In this document: positions 10,725 to 21,139 of the stretch, in pieces
Layout of the letters: every line of letters begins with the position of its first letter
Numbering within the stretch: the first letter of the stretch is position 1
Assembly: GCA_035772405.1 (NCBI GenBank)
Contig: JAYKKM010000441.1
Span: forward strand, 372,001 to 436,000
Length of the DNA stretch: 64,000 bases
Direction: 5' to 3'
From: Chrysogorgia sp. JL179-B06
Lineage: Eukaryota > Cnidaria > Anthozoa > Scleralcyonacea > Chrysogorgiidae
Notes under the pieces: model-generated
The model's database searches: none
Told to the model about the DNA's origin: nothing
The model's input: the letters and a program-made list of their open reading frames with translations, nothing else
Program-made: the position numbers and the translations under genes

Positions 10725-12080
10725 CTATGGAATGGTAACGATTTCCCGGTGTTGAGCGTCTAGGCCAAACCGCACGCGTAGCAAACCGTGCAACTCGCAC
10801 TGACGAATCATCTTCTGGACAAAAAAGTATCGACCAGGGTTGATTTCGCGTTTGGCCCACGCGCAGTCGAACGCATGCCGACTTATTAACTTCCCCCAAC
10901 ATTGTTCCACATATTTAACCTTGTCGTAGTGCTCGTCCTTTTTACGTGTTAGTTCTCCGAATGCTGGCTTTTGGGTGATTTTTCGTCCCAACTGTCGAGT
11001 TATCCTGGCTTGTTCTTGGTGATTGTGTATCGCCTCAGACGTCGAGACGAACAACTCAGCGTCCCCTTCTTTCCACAACTCCGCCAGCGGTCCTTCTACG
11101 TTGGGGCCTACTACGATAGGTTGATCGTCACCTTGTAGAAGGGGGCCCGCTGCTATCGTGTTTACTAACTCGTGGTAACCCACCTCCACCACATCCCTCA
11201 ATATTACACCCAGCGCTATGCCATCTATTGCGACAACGTTACCTGTCACGGTATGTTTAAAATGAAATATAACACCCCTACATTTTAGCTCATGAAAATT
11301 AATAGATTCGGGGAGAAGCTCTTTGCAATTAGTAGTTATAACAATAGGGGGAACCGTCACCTTCTGAAAATGTCCATATGATCTCCTGGCCATCATCTCC
11401 CGCCCTTCCCCTACAGCAGGATGGGAGTTAAGGGTACCAATTGCCCCTATTGGCACATCCTCAAACAAGCATATATCATGTTCTGGTGGATAGGCGAACA
11501 ATCTATCTGCCTGGACTATTTCACCTACATGGAGGAATGCGTCAACAACTTGCTCTAACCAACTGGTTAAAAGACTTTTCCCAGCCCCGCACACACCTAC
11601 GATGGCGAACACTCGATATCTGTTATGGCTACCTCTTAGCACAAGGGACAACGCTTTAAAAAAATACCAAGGGGAAATACCCTGGTCACGCAAGAGGTCG
11701 AACATAACGTGCATGCGGCGTGATATCCTCAAGTGGTGCATCCCCTTATACGTTGGTGCTAGTGGCTCACCCAGTAAATTATCTACCAAGTATTTACTAC
11801 CCACTAACGAATAACCAAATTGGTATAATATTTCTAGCCGCTCGACAAAACTCAAACGACTACAAAACCCCGACGCGAAGGACTTGGCAGCTTGCGTCGT
11901 TTCCTCCAGAAATCGTATATAATTCGTACTGGCTGCCCATACCACATCATGATGCATTAGTAAAGCTCGATCTTCGTGGCGATGTGCTGCAACGAATGTG
12001 GTGAGGTCCTCTATACTCTCCAAACCATTCGCCAGCGACAGCTCCCGCCAATACAATTTCTCCGGCTTTAAATTACCGTC
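10725..12080 (-). CDS. SF3-type helicase, probable last exon
   Basis: This exon encodes about 450 residues of a viral-type superfamily 3 helicase. Visible motifs are Walker A (GVCGAGKS), an acidic Walker B (DICLFEDVP), a basic B' region (EMMARRSYGHFQKV) and a motif C ending in Asn (PPIVITTN). Such proteins unwind origins in parvovirus, papilloma/polyoma-like and related viruses. The frame has no good ATG at its start. A stop lies just upstream, and TTTATAG followed by GAC at 12080 makes a splice acceptor in phase 0. This matches the phase-0 donor at 18138. The gene is read as the 3' exon of a three-exon gene with 18138-18430 and 18500-19241. Closest viral family not determined. Confidence 0.65.
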   Translation of the reverse strand, partial: DGNLKPEKLYWRELSLANGLESIEDLTTFVAAHRHEDRALLMHHDVVWAASTNYIRFLEETTQAAKSFASGFCSRLSFVERLEILYQFGYSLVGSKYLVDNLLGEPLAPTYKGMHHLRISRRMHVMFDLLRDQGISPWYFFKALSLVLRGSHNRYRVFAIVGVCGAGKSLLTSWLEQVVDAFLHVGEIVQADRLFAYPPEHDICLFEDVPIGAIGTLNSHPAVGEGREMMARRSYGHFQKVTVPPIVITTNCKELLPESINFHELKCRGVIFHFKHTVTGNVVAIDGIALGVILRDVVEVGYHELVNTIAAGPLLQGDDQPIVVGPNVEGPLAELWKEGDAELFVSTSEAIHNHQEQARITRQLGRKITQKPAFGELTRKKDEHYDKVKYVEQCWGKLISRHAFDCAWAKREINPGRYFFVQKMIRQCELHGLLRVRFGLDAQHREIVTIP

Positions 12081-12125
12081 CTATAAACGAGATGAAGGTA
12101 ATACTTTCCTTGTCAGGCTTTTCCT

Positions 12126-12190
12126 CAAAAATCGCTGCGAAAATCTAGTTGAGTAGTTGTCTAGTTCTAGTTGAACGCAGCGATTTTTAA
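12126..12190. repeat. Short inverted repeat
   Basis: AAAAATCGCTGCG is matched by CGCAGCGATTTTT about 40 bp away, leaving a loop containing reiterated TCTAGTT. It sits just upstream of the helicase exon acceptor, in what would be intron 2. It could be a MITE end or a structured viral element. Confidence 0.6.
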
Positions 12191-12753
12191 ATTCTTTTTA
12201 AAGAAAACTTTATTTCTGTGGAACCTATTTAAAAATTATTTTCCTATGTCGTGTTACTGGATCTTAAATGTTACTTTTTCCTCTTTATATGTACATAATG
12301 TCTCCTTACATGTCCACACTAATTCTCAATTTGTTATTTTCCTATTTACATAATCATCCGTTATTCTGTTTTTTTATTTTCCTCTTCATTGTTTCGAACA
12401 GATTCTCTGGTGGCGTTCTTTTGTTTAGAATTTTTTTGTTTCTGGGTTGCCAAAGCACACTTATAGTGAGATTTATGAGATATTTAATTAAAGGGGAACT
12501 CTAGTCCAACAACAAGTTGTGTTCATGTGAAATATATTACCATAATTAGCTTAACCCTGAAATATTATAGCGTAGTTCTCTTTAGTTGACGAGAAATAGT
12601 GAGTCAAAGTAGGAGAAATCGCCACGTTTTGGACGCCATGTTGTCTTTTTCGAGCAGACGCGGATTGTCAGCGGTTTTCAAATTTTAACGTCACTCAGTG
12701 CTTTTTCCTTCGACGGCATTGTTGTTTTGTACATAGTTTTGTAGGCGATTACA

Positions 12754-12998
12754 ATGAGTTTCGTTGTTTAGCGTTCATTTGACGACGATTATTCTAGTTT
12801 AAGCTCTTCTAGTTCCCCAGGCGAGAACCTAGACGAATTTATTGAACATAATTTACAAGCAGAAGAAGTTTAGGGTTATCGATTTCAACCGAGACGAGAT
12901 TCTTATAGCAGGCTCTGGTCGGCTGGAGGCTCGAATGAAAGAACCAGACGAACCAGACGAAGATATATGTAGCTTTTGCTCGACAAATTGTTATGGTG
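12754..12998 (+). pseudogene. Remnant of a 5' exon with Ser/acidic N-terminus
   Basis: An ATG at 12754 opens a short frame broken by an early TAG. The codons beyond encode a Ser-rich, acidic stretch (DDDYSSLSSSSSPGENLDEF), then another stop. A further frame contains DEPDEDICSFCSTNCYG followed by a GT that could be a splice donor. It looks like the first exon of a repetitive gene family, now decayed. No firm family assignment. Confidence 0.25.
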
Positions 12999-13027
12999 AG
13001 TTCTATTTATAGTTTTATTCACGTCTG

Positions 13028-13550
13028 TAAATACTTAAAGTGCTTATAAACCCAAAATGGGTTTTTGGTGATTCGGATAGAGCATAAAAAGTTAGTTAAT
13101 AAGTTCTAGATTAGTTTTTGCGTTAAACTTTTAGTTTCGGAGATATAAACACAATTTGTGAAAAAAGTAGCGCAGGCCGGGAGACTGGATCCGAGGAACG
13201 CGTTATGTCTCAATTCTTATAAAAATATATTACAATTCGAGTAGACAAGGTAACATCGTAAAGACACATCGTTTGGGCATTTTTCAATAAAAACTCTTAA
13301 GATAGCTGTCTTCTCCTATACAACAGCCTAGTTGTTGTTGAAAATGGGTTCCTCGGATCCAGGACCTTGTGTGTTATTTTATTGTTGGCGCTACTTTTTT
13401 CAAAAAAATGGCACAATTTGCATGTTTGAGCCGTTATATCTCCGAAACTAAAAGTTTAACGCAAAAACTAATCCAGAACTTATTAACTAACTTTTTATGC
13501 TCTATCCGAATCACCAAAAACCCATTTTGGGTTTATAAGCACTTTAATAA
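13028..13550. mobile_element. Foldback element of about 520 bp
   Basis: 13028-13205 is the imperfect reverse complement of 13344-13550. The outermost parts read AAGTGCTTATAAACCCAAAA and its complement. The arms also share the pair around TCGGAGATATAA and GGATCCGAGGAAC. No coding capacity. The element lies in the long putative intron of the helicase gene. Confidence 0.8.
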
Positions 13551-14011
13551 TTGATTCGTATTTATCTCTGTACCACGTTCTAGTCTCGCACAAAATATTT
13601 GACCTCGTATAAATCATATTTAGGCAGTACACCAACTTTTTACATTTCGATTTGTATTTCTACACTGCCTACGCACCACACTACTTTCATTATCACTACA
13701 TCTTCTTTTGATGGCCTTGGTGTTATACCATTTGCCATTTGGATTATAATATCACAGGCTGATATTGATAATCAAAGTTTTGTGCTTGCTTGGTCTTTCT
13801 CTATTTTATGTTAGTTTTAATATAACATGACTTGCTCCTTGATTTGTTTTGCCACCGAATTTTTGTAAGCTTTCAGTCAACCTTGGTATATTCCTGTTAT
13901 ATTTTCTTATTTGTTATTTTAGTAATTAGGGTTATATATTTTTTATTGTTTTATTTGACATTGTTTTATTTAACATACATTTGTACATAGACAGTTGTTA
14001 ATGGCTATTAT
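13551..14011. other. No gene recognised
   Basis: T-rich sequence with only short open frames and no terminal repeats that I could see. Confidence 0.4.
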
Positions 14012-14220
14012 TTAATATTTCTCAATTATTGAATGAGAATTTCCTGCTGGTTCTTGCGTTGCTATGCTTCCCCACTCGCCGACTATTGGTGGGGCGAAGC
14101 TTGATGGTTCTTGGTTAAACAGTGAAGGATAATCCTCAAAGTATTTCGGGCATTTTGCCTCCAGGTGGCCTATTTCATGACAGAAACAGCAGCGTTGGTT
14201 GGGACAGTTAGCTTTATGCA
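14012..14220 (-). pseudogene. LINE ORF1-type zinc-knuckle protein, C-terminal part
   Basis: Encodes CCHC zinc knuckles (CPNQRCCFCHEIGHLEAKCP) followed by a short acidic tail, as in the nucleic-acid-binding ORF1 or Gag-like proteins of LINEs. The reading frame is interrupted at its upstream edge exactly at a TGCA. The preceding part of the same frame lies at 16011-16195 on the other side of a 1.79-kb insertion. With one TGCA copy counted once, the frame is continuous across the insertion point, so the insert came after this ORF1 copy. Confidence 0.6.
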
Positions 14221-14473
14221 CTAGTCAGTGGAATCCCCCGCACCCCCAGACCCGGGGGAGATGACCAACAATATATGCCGCGCACTCCGGGGATTTCTAT
14301 CACATTAGCAGCTAATAAAATATAGCCGGGAAATCATCGCAATTTTAGCAGGGTTTTATTAGCTCGCGATATATTGGGATTTACGCATACATAGAAGAGC
14401 CTCGGGAGAAGTTCGGAAGATGACATTTACAGCAGCAGCGAAGACTAAGAAATGCCTTACAAATGTGTCATTA

Positions 14474-14585
14474 AGGCTGCGTTTACACTGGAGCAAAAGT
14501 ATCCGGATTCATATTGTTTTGCATCCTCATGGGAATAAAAAACAATACGAATCCGATAACTTTTGCTCTAGTGTAAACGCAGCCT
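14474..14585. mobile_element. Hairpin MITE, 112 bp
   Basis: The two halves are near-perfect inverted repeats, starting AGGCTGCGTTTACACT and ending with its complement. The GCGTTTACAC type of terminus resembles the GTTCACACG ends of the element at 38586-38955. It is nested in the 14221-16010 element. Confidence 0.8.
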
Positions 14586-14592
14586 AAATAAT

Positions 14593-14813
14593 ATACAGAG
14601 TGTCCCAAAAAAAAGGCTACCTTTTCAAATTCAAATGAGCGTGTTAATTCAAACAACCTATTGTGTTTAATATCCCATGTGTATAAAACTGTGTGTTTTT
14701 ACGCATTCGTAGTTCAAAAGCGATAATGAATTTCAAAGAACTACAATAGGTTGCTTGAATTAACATGCTAATTTGAATTTGAAAAGGTAGCCTTTTTGGG
14801 GGACACCCTGTAT
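14593..14813. mobile_element. Mariner-like MITE, about 220 bp
   Basis: The termini read ATACAGAGTGTCCC and GGGACACCCTGTAT, inverted, followed by a long matching stem (GGCTACCTTTTCAAATT and complement). Flanking TA dinucleotides fit the Tc1/mariner target preference. It is non-autonomous. Confidence 0.8.
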
Positions 14814-16010
14814 ATAGTTAATGACACACTGCCTCAAATATAGTACGCTTATAACAAAACAAATGTATAATTTACTACCAACAATTAGCGAGAACACAAG
14901 TGTGCAAACAAAAGTGTGGCCGGCCGAATAGAGGAATGAAAATAATCCTATTAAATATAAGCTCTATTCCCGTAACCTTTGCAGTTTTAAATATCGGATG
15001 CATAGCCACGTTATTTAACAATTATTCACCAAAGTGGAGGTAAATATCCACACTATTCACCGACACTGAGATGAATAATTGTTTTAGTATAAAATAATAC
15101 ACACGTGATCTTTTTGGAAAAATCGGCTGGCAGGTGATTATCGTGAAATAATCCGAAGTAGTTTGACCGGATGTAGGGATGGATCCAGACTAGTTTAACT
15201 AGTTTCCATAAACTAGTCACATTTTGATAAATTAACAATGTATTACTAATGTTATTTTTATTGATATTTTTACTTTTCACCGTGCGCGGGCAAAATGGGG
15301 CGATCCAGCGTCGCGCGTGGAATAATCGTGTGAAAATTCTCAGGCAATTAGAGTGAACTAGTCAAAACTATCTCCTATTGGTTAATCGCCTTCAACCCAA
15401 TTAGAGTGAACTATAGTCATGAACTAGTCAGATCATATAAATACGAAATGCCTCTCGCGTAGTCGCGTGGACAACCAGTTTGTCGAAGGAAGACTGTTTT
15501 CCTTTCAATATAATGGACTTGTTTGCCAAACGATTGGCCGGTTTTCAGCTCCCGATAAAATTACGCTATATTCCAAATTGCGAGGCTGTGCGCTACGAAG
15601 GTTCAGGTTTGAATGGCTCGTGCTCTTCCCTTGGCTTGTTTATTCGAAGAAACCATGCCTTTGTTTAATTTTGGAATGGAATGGAGTGAGGGAAGAATGG
15701 CAATAAAATGAATATCAAATTATTCAAATCTCCCCTTACGTTCTGGACCACTGCTTGTTCGAAGTTTCAAAGTTATGCGGCAGTAGACTATTGCAATGGC
15801 GGATTTTATGTGCAAGAACGAATTAACGAAAACCGCGAGAAGACGAAGTCCATCATTAAGATCGTGATTTTCTTTGTCAGAGTAATAAGGAAGCAGAGAT
15901 GACAACCCAGACGATGCCATCTTCCATTAGTGTTGTTTTAATTTGCTTATACAGATGACCAGATGCCGAACTAACATAATTTTCAACTATTTTACCTTGC
16001 TACTGACTAG
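14814..16010. other. Interior of the 1.79-kb element; no gene recognised
   Basis: Contains several short ACTAGT-rich reiterations around 15180-15430 (GAACTAGTCA variants). There is a small inverted pair near 15015-15085 around ATTATTCA. The open frames at 15467-15902 are short and I find no domain in them. Confidence 0.4.
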
Positions 16011-16195
16011 TGCATTAGCATGATCTGGGAGCCGCACGCTTTACACACACGTCCTACGTCGCAGTTTCTCGCCAAATGCCCTGATTTGTGACATTTGCGA
16101 CATGTTTTGGTTTGTCCGGTGTAGTCTATCCTAATCTGGTGTTTCCCTGCGAAAATAAACGACGGGATTTCGTTGTTGATCTCCATATAGCAGTG
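16011..16195 (-). pseudogene. LINE ORF1-type protein, middle part with zinc knuckle
   Basis: Encodes a stretch ending the upstream domain (INNEIPSFIFAGKHQIRI) and the first zinc knuckle (CRKCHKSGHLARNC), followed by the start of a second (CKACG). Downstream the frame is cut by the TGCA insertion at 16010. Upstream similarity stops at about 16191, where a sequence starting CAGTGGCGTGC begins, so another insertion probably separates this piece from 17336-17665. Together the pieces describe a decayed ORF1 with an RRM-like part and CCHC knuckles. Confidence 0.55.
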
Positions 16196-17335
16196 GCGTG
16201 CGGTCATGTAAGCGCAGGCAAGCGCCGCTTGCCTATTCATTTTTGCAAAATAAAAAATTCTGGAGCGATTTAAATTTCTCTTTAATCAACGTATACTCGA
16301 TTATAAAATGCCGTGTGTTTTGCGTTTGTGTGATAATTGCGGTTGTTTTCTCTGCGTGGAATCAAGTGGATTATAAACGGCTTATCTTCTTCTGTTATTG
16401 GTTGTAATATTGCGCCCTGCTCAATCACGATTAATACTCGTGCATATTGCTTGATCATTAACCAAGAGCTCAAAATCAACAATTGCGCATACGCTAAAAT
16501 ACGTTGGGAAGTTTCCAATTCGACGAATTTTCACTGAAGGTAAGCGGCGCTTCTGAGGGCACTGCTTGATAGTTGATTGATCAATAGGCACGTTGTTCTA
16601 AATTATTATATATAAATACATATAAATAATGAAGAATAAGTCGTTGGTGAATGGTGATATCATTTGAAAGGTAATATTTAGTTCTCTGTGTCATTTATTT
16701 GCTTATTTCCCTAAAAGTATTTATTGTTTATTTAATTGTTTAAACGCGCATTGAATCGGTGACAATCACAGAGATTTAATGTTTGCGGACGCGCGGTTTT
16801 ATCAACTATGATTCAGCAACTTACTCCAACGCTTCAGAATAGCGAATACACTAAGATAAAATCACAGACCCTTCCCGGATAGTCCAGAACATATACGAGA
16901 TACGGTTTCGTCGGTTTGCCATTATAAGATAAGACGTTATGTACCAGTATCTTGATTAATATAGAGAACATACCAGACACATGACGTTGACATAGACAAC
17001 AAAATAAACGATCATGTTTAATTATTTAATAACCCTTCACGTGCCGTTTGCTGCGCAAATTTGGTGCAACTATTTAATCATACAATAATGGTAATCTTTA
17101 GTGACAACTTTCAATCTGTTTGGAAATGTGCGCGACTTTATTTATGGTTAGCCGAGAACAAATGTGTGACACCTTCATGACGTAATCGATCACGCGGTGC
17201 TCTGGTAGAATAAAGAATAAATATGTATTTTTTATATCATCCAGAGCGCGTGTATATGAACTTTATACTGTTATCAGGAATCACCAATATTATAAACTAT
17301 TCGTTAATTCTTCTGGTAGAGTTCTGGCAGTCTTT
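16191..17335. other. Possible insertion with CAGTGGCGTG end; no gene recognised
   Basis: Begins with CAGTGGCGTGCGG, which is where the zinc-knuckle frame breaks. CAGTGGCG-type ends are common for several DNA transposon families, but I could not find a matching inverted end, so the right border is unknown. The rest is AT-rich with short open frames only. Confidence 0.35.
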
Positions 17336-17665
17336 CTACGTTATTTTTAACTGGCTGAAGCAAATATATCTACTTTTAACTCTTGACTCATGCAAAGCAA
17401 AGACCCAGTGAATTAACATGTTTATCCTAAAAAAGATATGAATAATACCCTGCTCATCAGATAACTTTTTTGGAAAACTCGTTCCTGAAATCGCTAGAAA
17501 TGCACTTCTGGAGCTTTCGAAATTCAAAAGGTCTCTGATGGACTTGAATTTCCCGTAGAATGCCAATGCTCTGCGTAGTATTTCTGTGTCCGAGTCTAGG
17601 GGAAAACCATAGACTCGTACTCTGGAGGTCTTTGTTGTCGGATTTGCGGGGTTAGGGTGTCTCAA
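17336..17665 (-). pseudogene. LINE ORF1-type protein, N-terminal part
   Basis: The first half encodes a segment resembling an RNA-recognition-like domain of ORF1 proteins (SRVRVYGFPLDSDTEILRR and YGKFKSIRD). Further downstream the sequence stops looking conserved and runs into unrelated residues before the stop. It is on the same strand as, and in order with, the zinc-knuckle pieces at 16011-16195 and 14012-14220, so all three are taken as one disrupted ORF1. Assignment is by composition and order. Confidence 0.4.
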
Positions 17666-18137
17666 CGTGACCTCTGTGCCGTTTATCTTTATCTTTATTT
17701 CTTTGCCGATATTTTTATATCTGGCGCCTTGGCGGTGCAGTACGACGAACCATTTGCCTTTCGACGCACTTTCGATGCCTTCGCCTCCAGTAGGCCTTTT
17801 AGAATTTCCAGACGAAGGTTGTCAGGTTGACTGGGTTATCTGCGGTACCCACGTCAATGTCTTCCAACGACAGAAATAGTGAGCGGGATCTTGCCATTTT
17901 CTTCTCCAAGGCAGCTAAGACACTACGCAAAGGCCTTACGGCATCTATGCGAGCACTTACATGTCGATAAAAGCTGCAAAATTCGCTAAAAAATTATTTG
18001 TGAAACTTAACACTTGATAGGCCGAGAAGCGGGAAACCGACGCTTATTTTTATCCAAATATCCCCTACTTAACTTGTTCCACTTTTAAGCGCGACGACTA
18101 ACTAATTTGTTGTGTGTCTCGGCACACGCGCACTTAC

Positions 18138-18430
18138 CTTTGGGTCCCAAACTCCTATGCGCACTCCGTGTTCCTCCAATAGAGTATACATCTCCACCGG
18201 TTTTGACACAACAAAAAACTCCAGACATGTAGGTTTCGTGGGTAAACGGACGTTTCTGGTCGCGAATGCTACAATAGCAAAGACGGCGTTGTCTGCGAAC
18301 GTCGGTGTTACTCCAACACATCCAAAGAGATTAGATAAAACGTTAATAAATTTGCTCAATTCGAAGCAGTTGCGAAGAAACTGGTTAACAGTACACAAAT
18401 ACGCACAGACCTTGGCTGTGCTGCGAACTC
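18138..18430 (-). CDS. Probable middle exon of the helicase gene
   Basis: A 293-nt segment bounded by a good acceptor (pyrimidine tract, TTTCTTTCAG at 18431-18440) and a donor reading GTAAGT (18132-18137). It is open throughout. Taken in phase 1 from the exon at 18500-19241, it encodes about 97 residues that could form a compact hydrophobic domain (NQFLRNCFELSKFINVLSN and VFAIVAFATRNVRLP) and ends at VWDPK in phase 0. That phase fits the acceptor of the helicase exon at 12080. The domain is not recognised; an origin-binding or oligomerisation role would fit its position but is inference. Confidence 0.5.
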
Positions 18431-18499
18431 CTGAAAGAAAAAATTACAATTAGATCTCGCTAAAAATCAGAGTTAGGTGTAGCAAAATGGGTAACTTAC

Positions 18500-19241
18500 C
18501 TCTGCTACCCCACGTGATAGTTCTTGGAACTTGGGTAGTGGTATCTTGGTAGTGTTTCGAAACGAAACCACACAAATGCCAACAATACGCGCCGTATACG
18601 CGCAACAATGGAAAGGGATAACTCTCAAGGAGATATGCCAAAGCTGTCTCCAGTTCCATATTGTCGCACTCTGGAGGTAAACCCGTACCATTTAGCAGTT
18701 CGTTGTCTACGAGCGTATATTTGTTTTGTAACGCTGCATCAACGCATTTCATAATGTCTAATCGATTCCCACCGACACGTGCAAGAGCGATATTTATTAC
18801 CCGCTCGATCAATGGCGTGTAAAAAGGCGGGAGACACACGTCTGAATAAACGGGGCTGACTTTCTCGTCTGACTCGTCTCGTTGCTCCACTTCTTCGCGT
18901 TCTTCCTCGTCTCGTTGCTCGACTTCTTCGCCGTCTCCCTCGTCTGACCGAGCGTCGTCTCCTTCGCCTTCTTCCTCGTCTCGTTGTTCGACTGCTTCGC
19001 CTTCTTCCTCGTCTGACGGTAACTCGGCTGCGCGGTCGAGCCGAACTCGTTTGGCAGTCGGTTCATCTTCATATTCGTCGGCGTTATTTGTTTTCTCTGA
19101 CAAAACGGAATCGTTAAGAAAGTCGTATTCACGTTGCGTCGCTTCTTCCTCTTCTTCACGACTTTCCCCGCTGTCGAGATAATGAAAGTTCGGAACGTAC
19201 TGTTCGCTCGAATCGCCACGAATCAAACTCTCCTCAGACAT
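18500..19241 (-). CDS. Acidic N-terminal exon of the putative helicase gene
   Basis: Starts at an ATG at 19241 and runs 247 codons to a donor (AGAG then GTAAGTT at 18499-18493), leaving phase 1. The first 125 residues are extremely acidic and repetitive (runs such as REEEEEATQ and repeated EQRDEEE), with a basic patch TAKRVRLDR that could be a nuclear localisation signal. The second half is ordered-looking (LPPFYTPLIERVINIALARV). Acidic N-termini followed by a folded domain and an SF3 helicase are a known layout for viral initiator proteins. The 19242-19320 region upstream shows no clear TATA box. The alternative is an unrelated host or transposon gene that merely lies upstream. Confidence 0.5.
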
Positions 19242-19483
19242 TTCGAACCGCGAATGATTTTTAGGTTTGCCCTCAGTTAGTTTTTAAGTTTAACTGCGCT
19301 AGAGTTTGATTGGTTAGTTTTGTCTAATTCGCTGCGCCACCCCCCTTTTTATGTTTTTTTTTACACACTCTCTCCTATAAACCCACATTTCCCGGGCGGG
19401 CGACCGACGCTGCGTCTCCAATTACGTGTTTTCCGCCGGCCGCCCGTTTTTATATCCGATTTCACAACACCAGCTTATCTTTA

Positions 19484-19530
19484 TTATTACTTGGGTTACC
19501 ACCTGTGGTGGTAGCCAAGTCTAGGTTTCA
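19484..19530 (+). repeat. Conserved hairpin repeat (copy 1)
   Basis: TTATTACTTGGG, then a perfect-looking stem GGTTACCACC / GGTGGTAGCC with loop TGT, then a tail ending TCTAGGTTTC. A related copy is at 34639-34682 with the stem GGCTACC / GGTAGCC. Flanks and tail are conserved while the stem differs in length. Confidence 0.6.
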
Positions 19531-20738
19531 GTGGCGTTCCTGTATTTTTATTTGTGGTGTACACTCATGACAATAGACTCATACGTGTCTCCTTTTGATT
19601 GGCTGTTTGTTGTCCGAACTTATTTAATAGCCAATCAAACGGCAACACGGATGAGTACTTAGTTACGCTGATCTCGATAACCGTACGCTGATGTGTACTC
19701 GATCAAGTCAGTATGTTTACTTTTATTGAATCGATCAAACTTATTTATTAAATGTGTTATTGAATTGTGCTGAAAAATGTTGCTCAAATGCTGTAAATCG
19801 AAGAACGAATAACATTGATGAAGTGAACTTTGAAGTGACCGGTGAACAAGCTGTTGTGATATTAATGCCAACATATAGTCGTTGCAAGGCATGCAAGCGA
19901 ATTGAAGCGAGTTCGGACTTTGGTTTTATTGGCAATGAATCGCAGTCGGAAAAGCATTTACAATTACGAGACCTGCAAACCGGCAAACCATTGCAAAGAT
20001 TCTCTCCAAGATGAGAGAAACACAGATGAGAGATCAATGATGTTGACATTTATCCGTGAAATTCCGCAATATTAATCATGAAATGTTGTGTTTTTGTCCG
20101 ATTTAAATCAATTCTATATCGAAATGATCACTTGAATCTGGCGAATCGAACGCTGTAAGTTTCGTCTACTTAAAATGTGAAGATCAGATGTTATATGGGA
20201 AAATGCGTATTAGCGATTAAAGCGAGACTCATTTCCAAAATCAAAGGACATGGCTTTAAGATCTATTCGTCGTTTACCCGATGATTTAATGCTTTTATGT
20301 CCATCAAACCGATGTAATTTCGTAACAGATATATTTCGTATACCTTGCCGTTTATAAATTTTGACACACAGACCTTCAATCGAATAGATATTAGAAAAAA
20401 TAGCAGTCAGGCGTTCTGCATTTGGGGGGGGGGCTAGCCTGCGTATAGACGCCTGATTTTTCTTCGTCCTCATTTCTAGCCCAACTTGCTTCTAAGCGCT
20501 GCACAATGCCTTCAGTGCCTGATTACAGAAATCAATGCAAAAATTATCCTTTGTAATACTAGAAGTTACTATCGCAAGGGAAGTGCTGCCTCGAAATCCA
20601 AGGCAGTTGTGATATTTTGCAAAATTGCAAAAGTAAGTGTTGGGCTTATTGAAGTCAAAGTCGCAGCGGAGGTAATAGAGCTTCGAACCATGCGGTTATG
20701 GTTCAGGTAATACCAGAGCAGTGAGTTCTACATATATA
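19531..20738. other. No gene recognised
   Basis: AT-rich DNA with only short open frames. There is a G9 homopolymer near 20427. A GC-rich stretch just upstream (CCCGGGCGGGCGACCGACGC near 19390) has a counterpart in inverse orientation near 27750-27790. Confidence 0.4.
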
Positions 20739-20743
20739 TGGAG

Positions 20744-20982
20744 TGTTTTGATATTTAGTTAATTAAGCATTAATTATGCAAACTGGTAATTCAATACGTG
20801 AGTTATTTTTAACTGTGATCGAGACGGGAACACGAGAGCATTGTTGTTTATTGTTAACTCGAAGGACGCTAAGAGTAGACGTATGGAGAACACCTATTTT
20901 GACTCCTTTTTAGTAGTACAAAATAAAATATGAATAGTCTGTTAGCGTCAACGTTTCAATTTGTTGCGAAGAGTCCACATCA
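20744..20982 (+). repeat. 5' LTR of BEL/Pao element
   Basis: 239 bp, starting TG and ending CA, with no difference that I could see from the 3' LTR. The AAATAAAATATGAATAG segment near 20920 may provide the polyadenylation signal. Confidence 0.95.
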
Positions 20983-21139
20983 GTCAAAATAGGTTGACAG
21001 TATCAGAACGAAACAGGAATATTCATTTGGGCGAATATTGCCAAGAATCAGATGACATGTTCCAGACACGTTCAACAACTGTGGCACGCAAATAAACAAA
21101 AAGGACGTAGAGGTAAGGAAGAATCAGAGATATACAACC

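Larger units (their letters stand above)
14221..16010. mobile_element. 1.79-kb element with TGCA target duplication
   Basis: The segment is bounded by TGCA on both sides (14217-14220 and 16011-16014) and has short terminal inverted repeats, CTAGTCAGT at the left and ACTGACTAG at the right. It splits a zinc-knuckle frame that is otherwise continuous, which is strong evidence for insertion. The left end is followed by a GC-rich block with CCCCCGCACCCCCAG. No transposase is recognised inside, and two smaller MITEs are nested in it. Superfamily unclear; a 4-bp palindromic duplication with very short TIRs is unusual. Confidence 0.65.

Noticed and set aside
11441..12004. Plus-strand ORFs of 70-94 residues
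   Set aside because: They are antisense shadows of the SF3 helicase exon.
15467..15902. Overlapping short ORFs on both strands as a gene
   Set aside because: No domain, no conserved start or splice context, and located inside a non-autonomous insertion.
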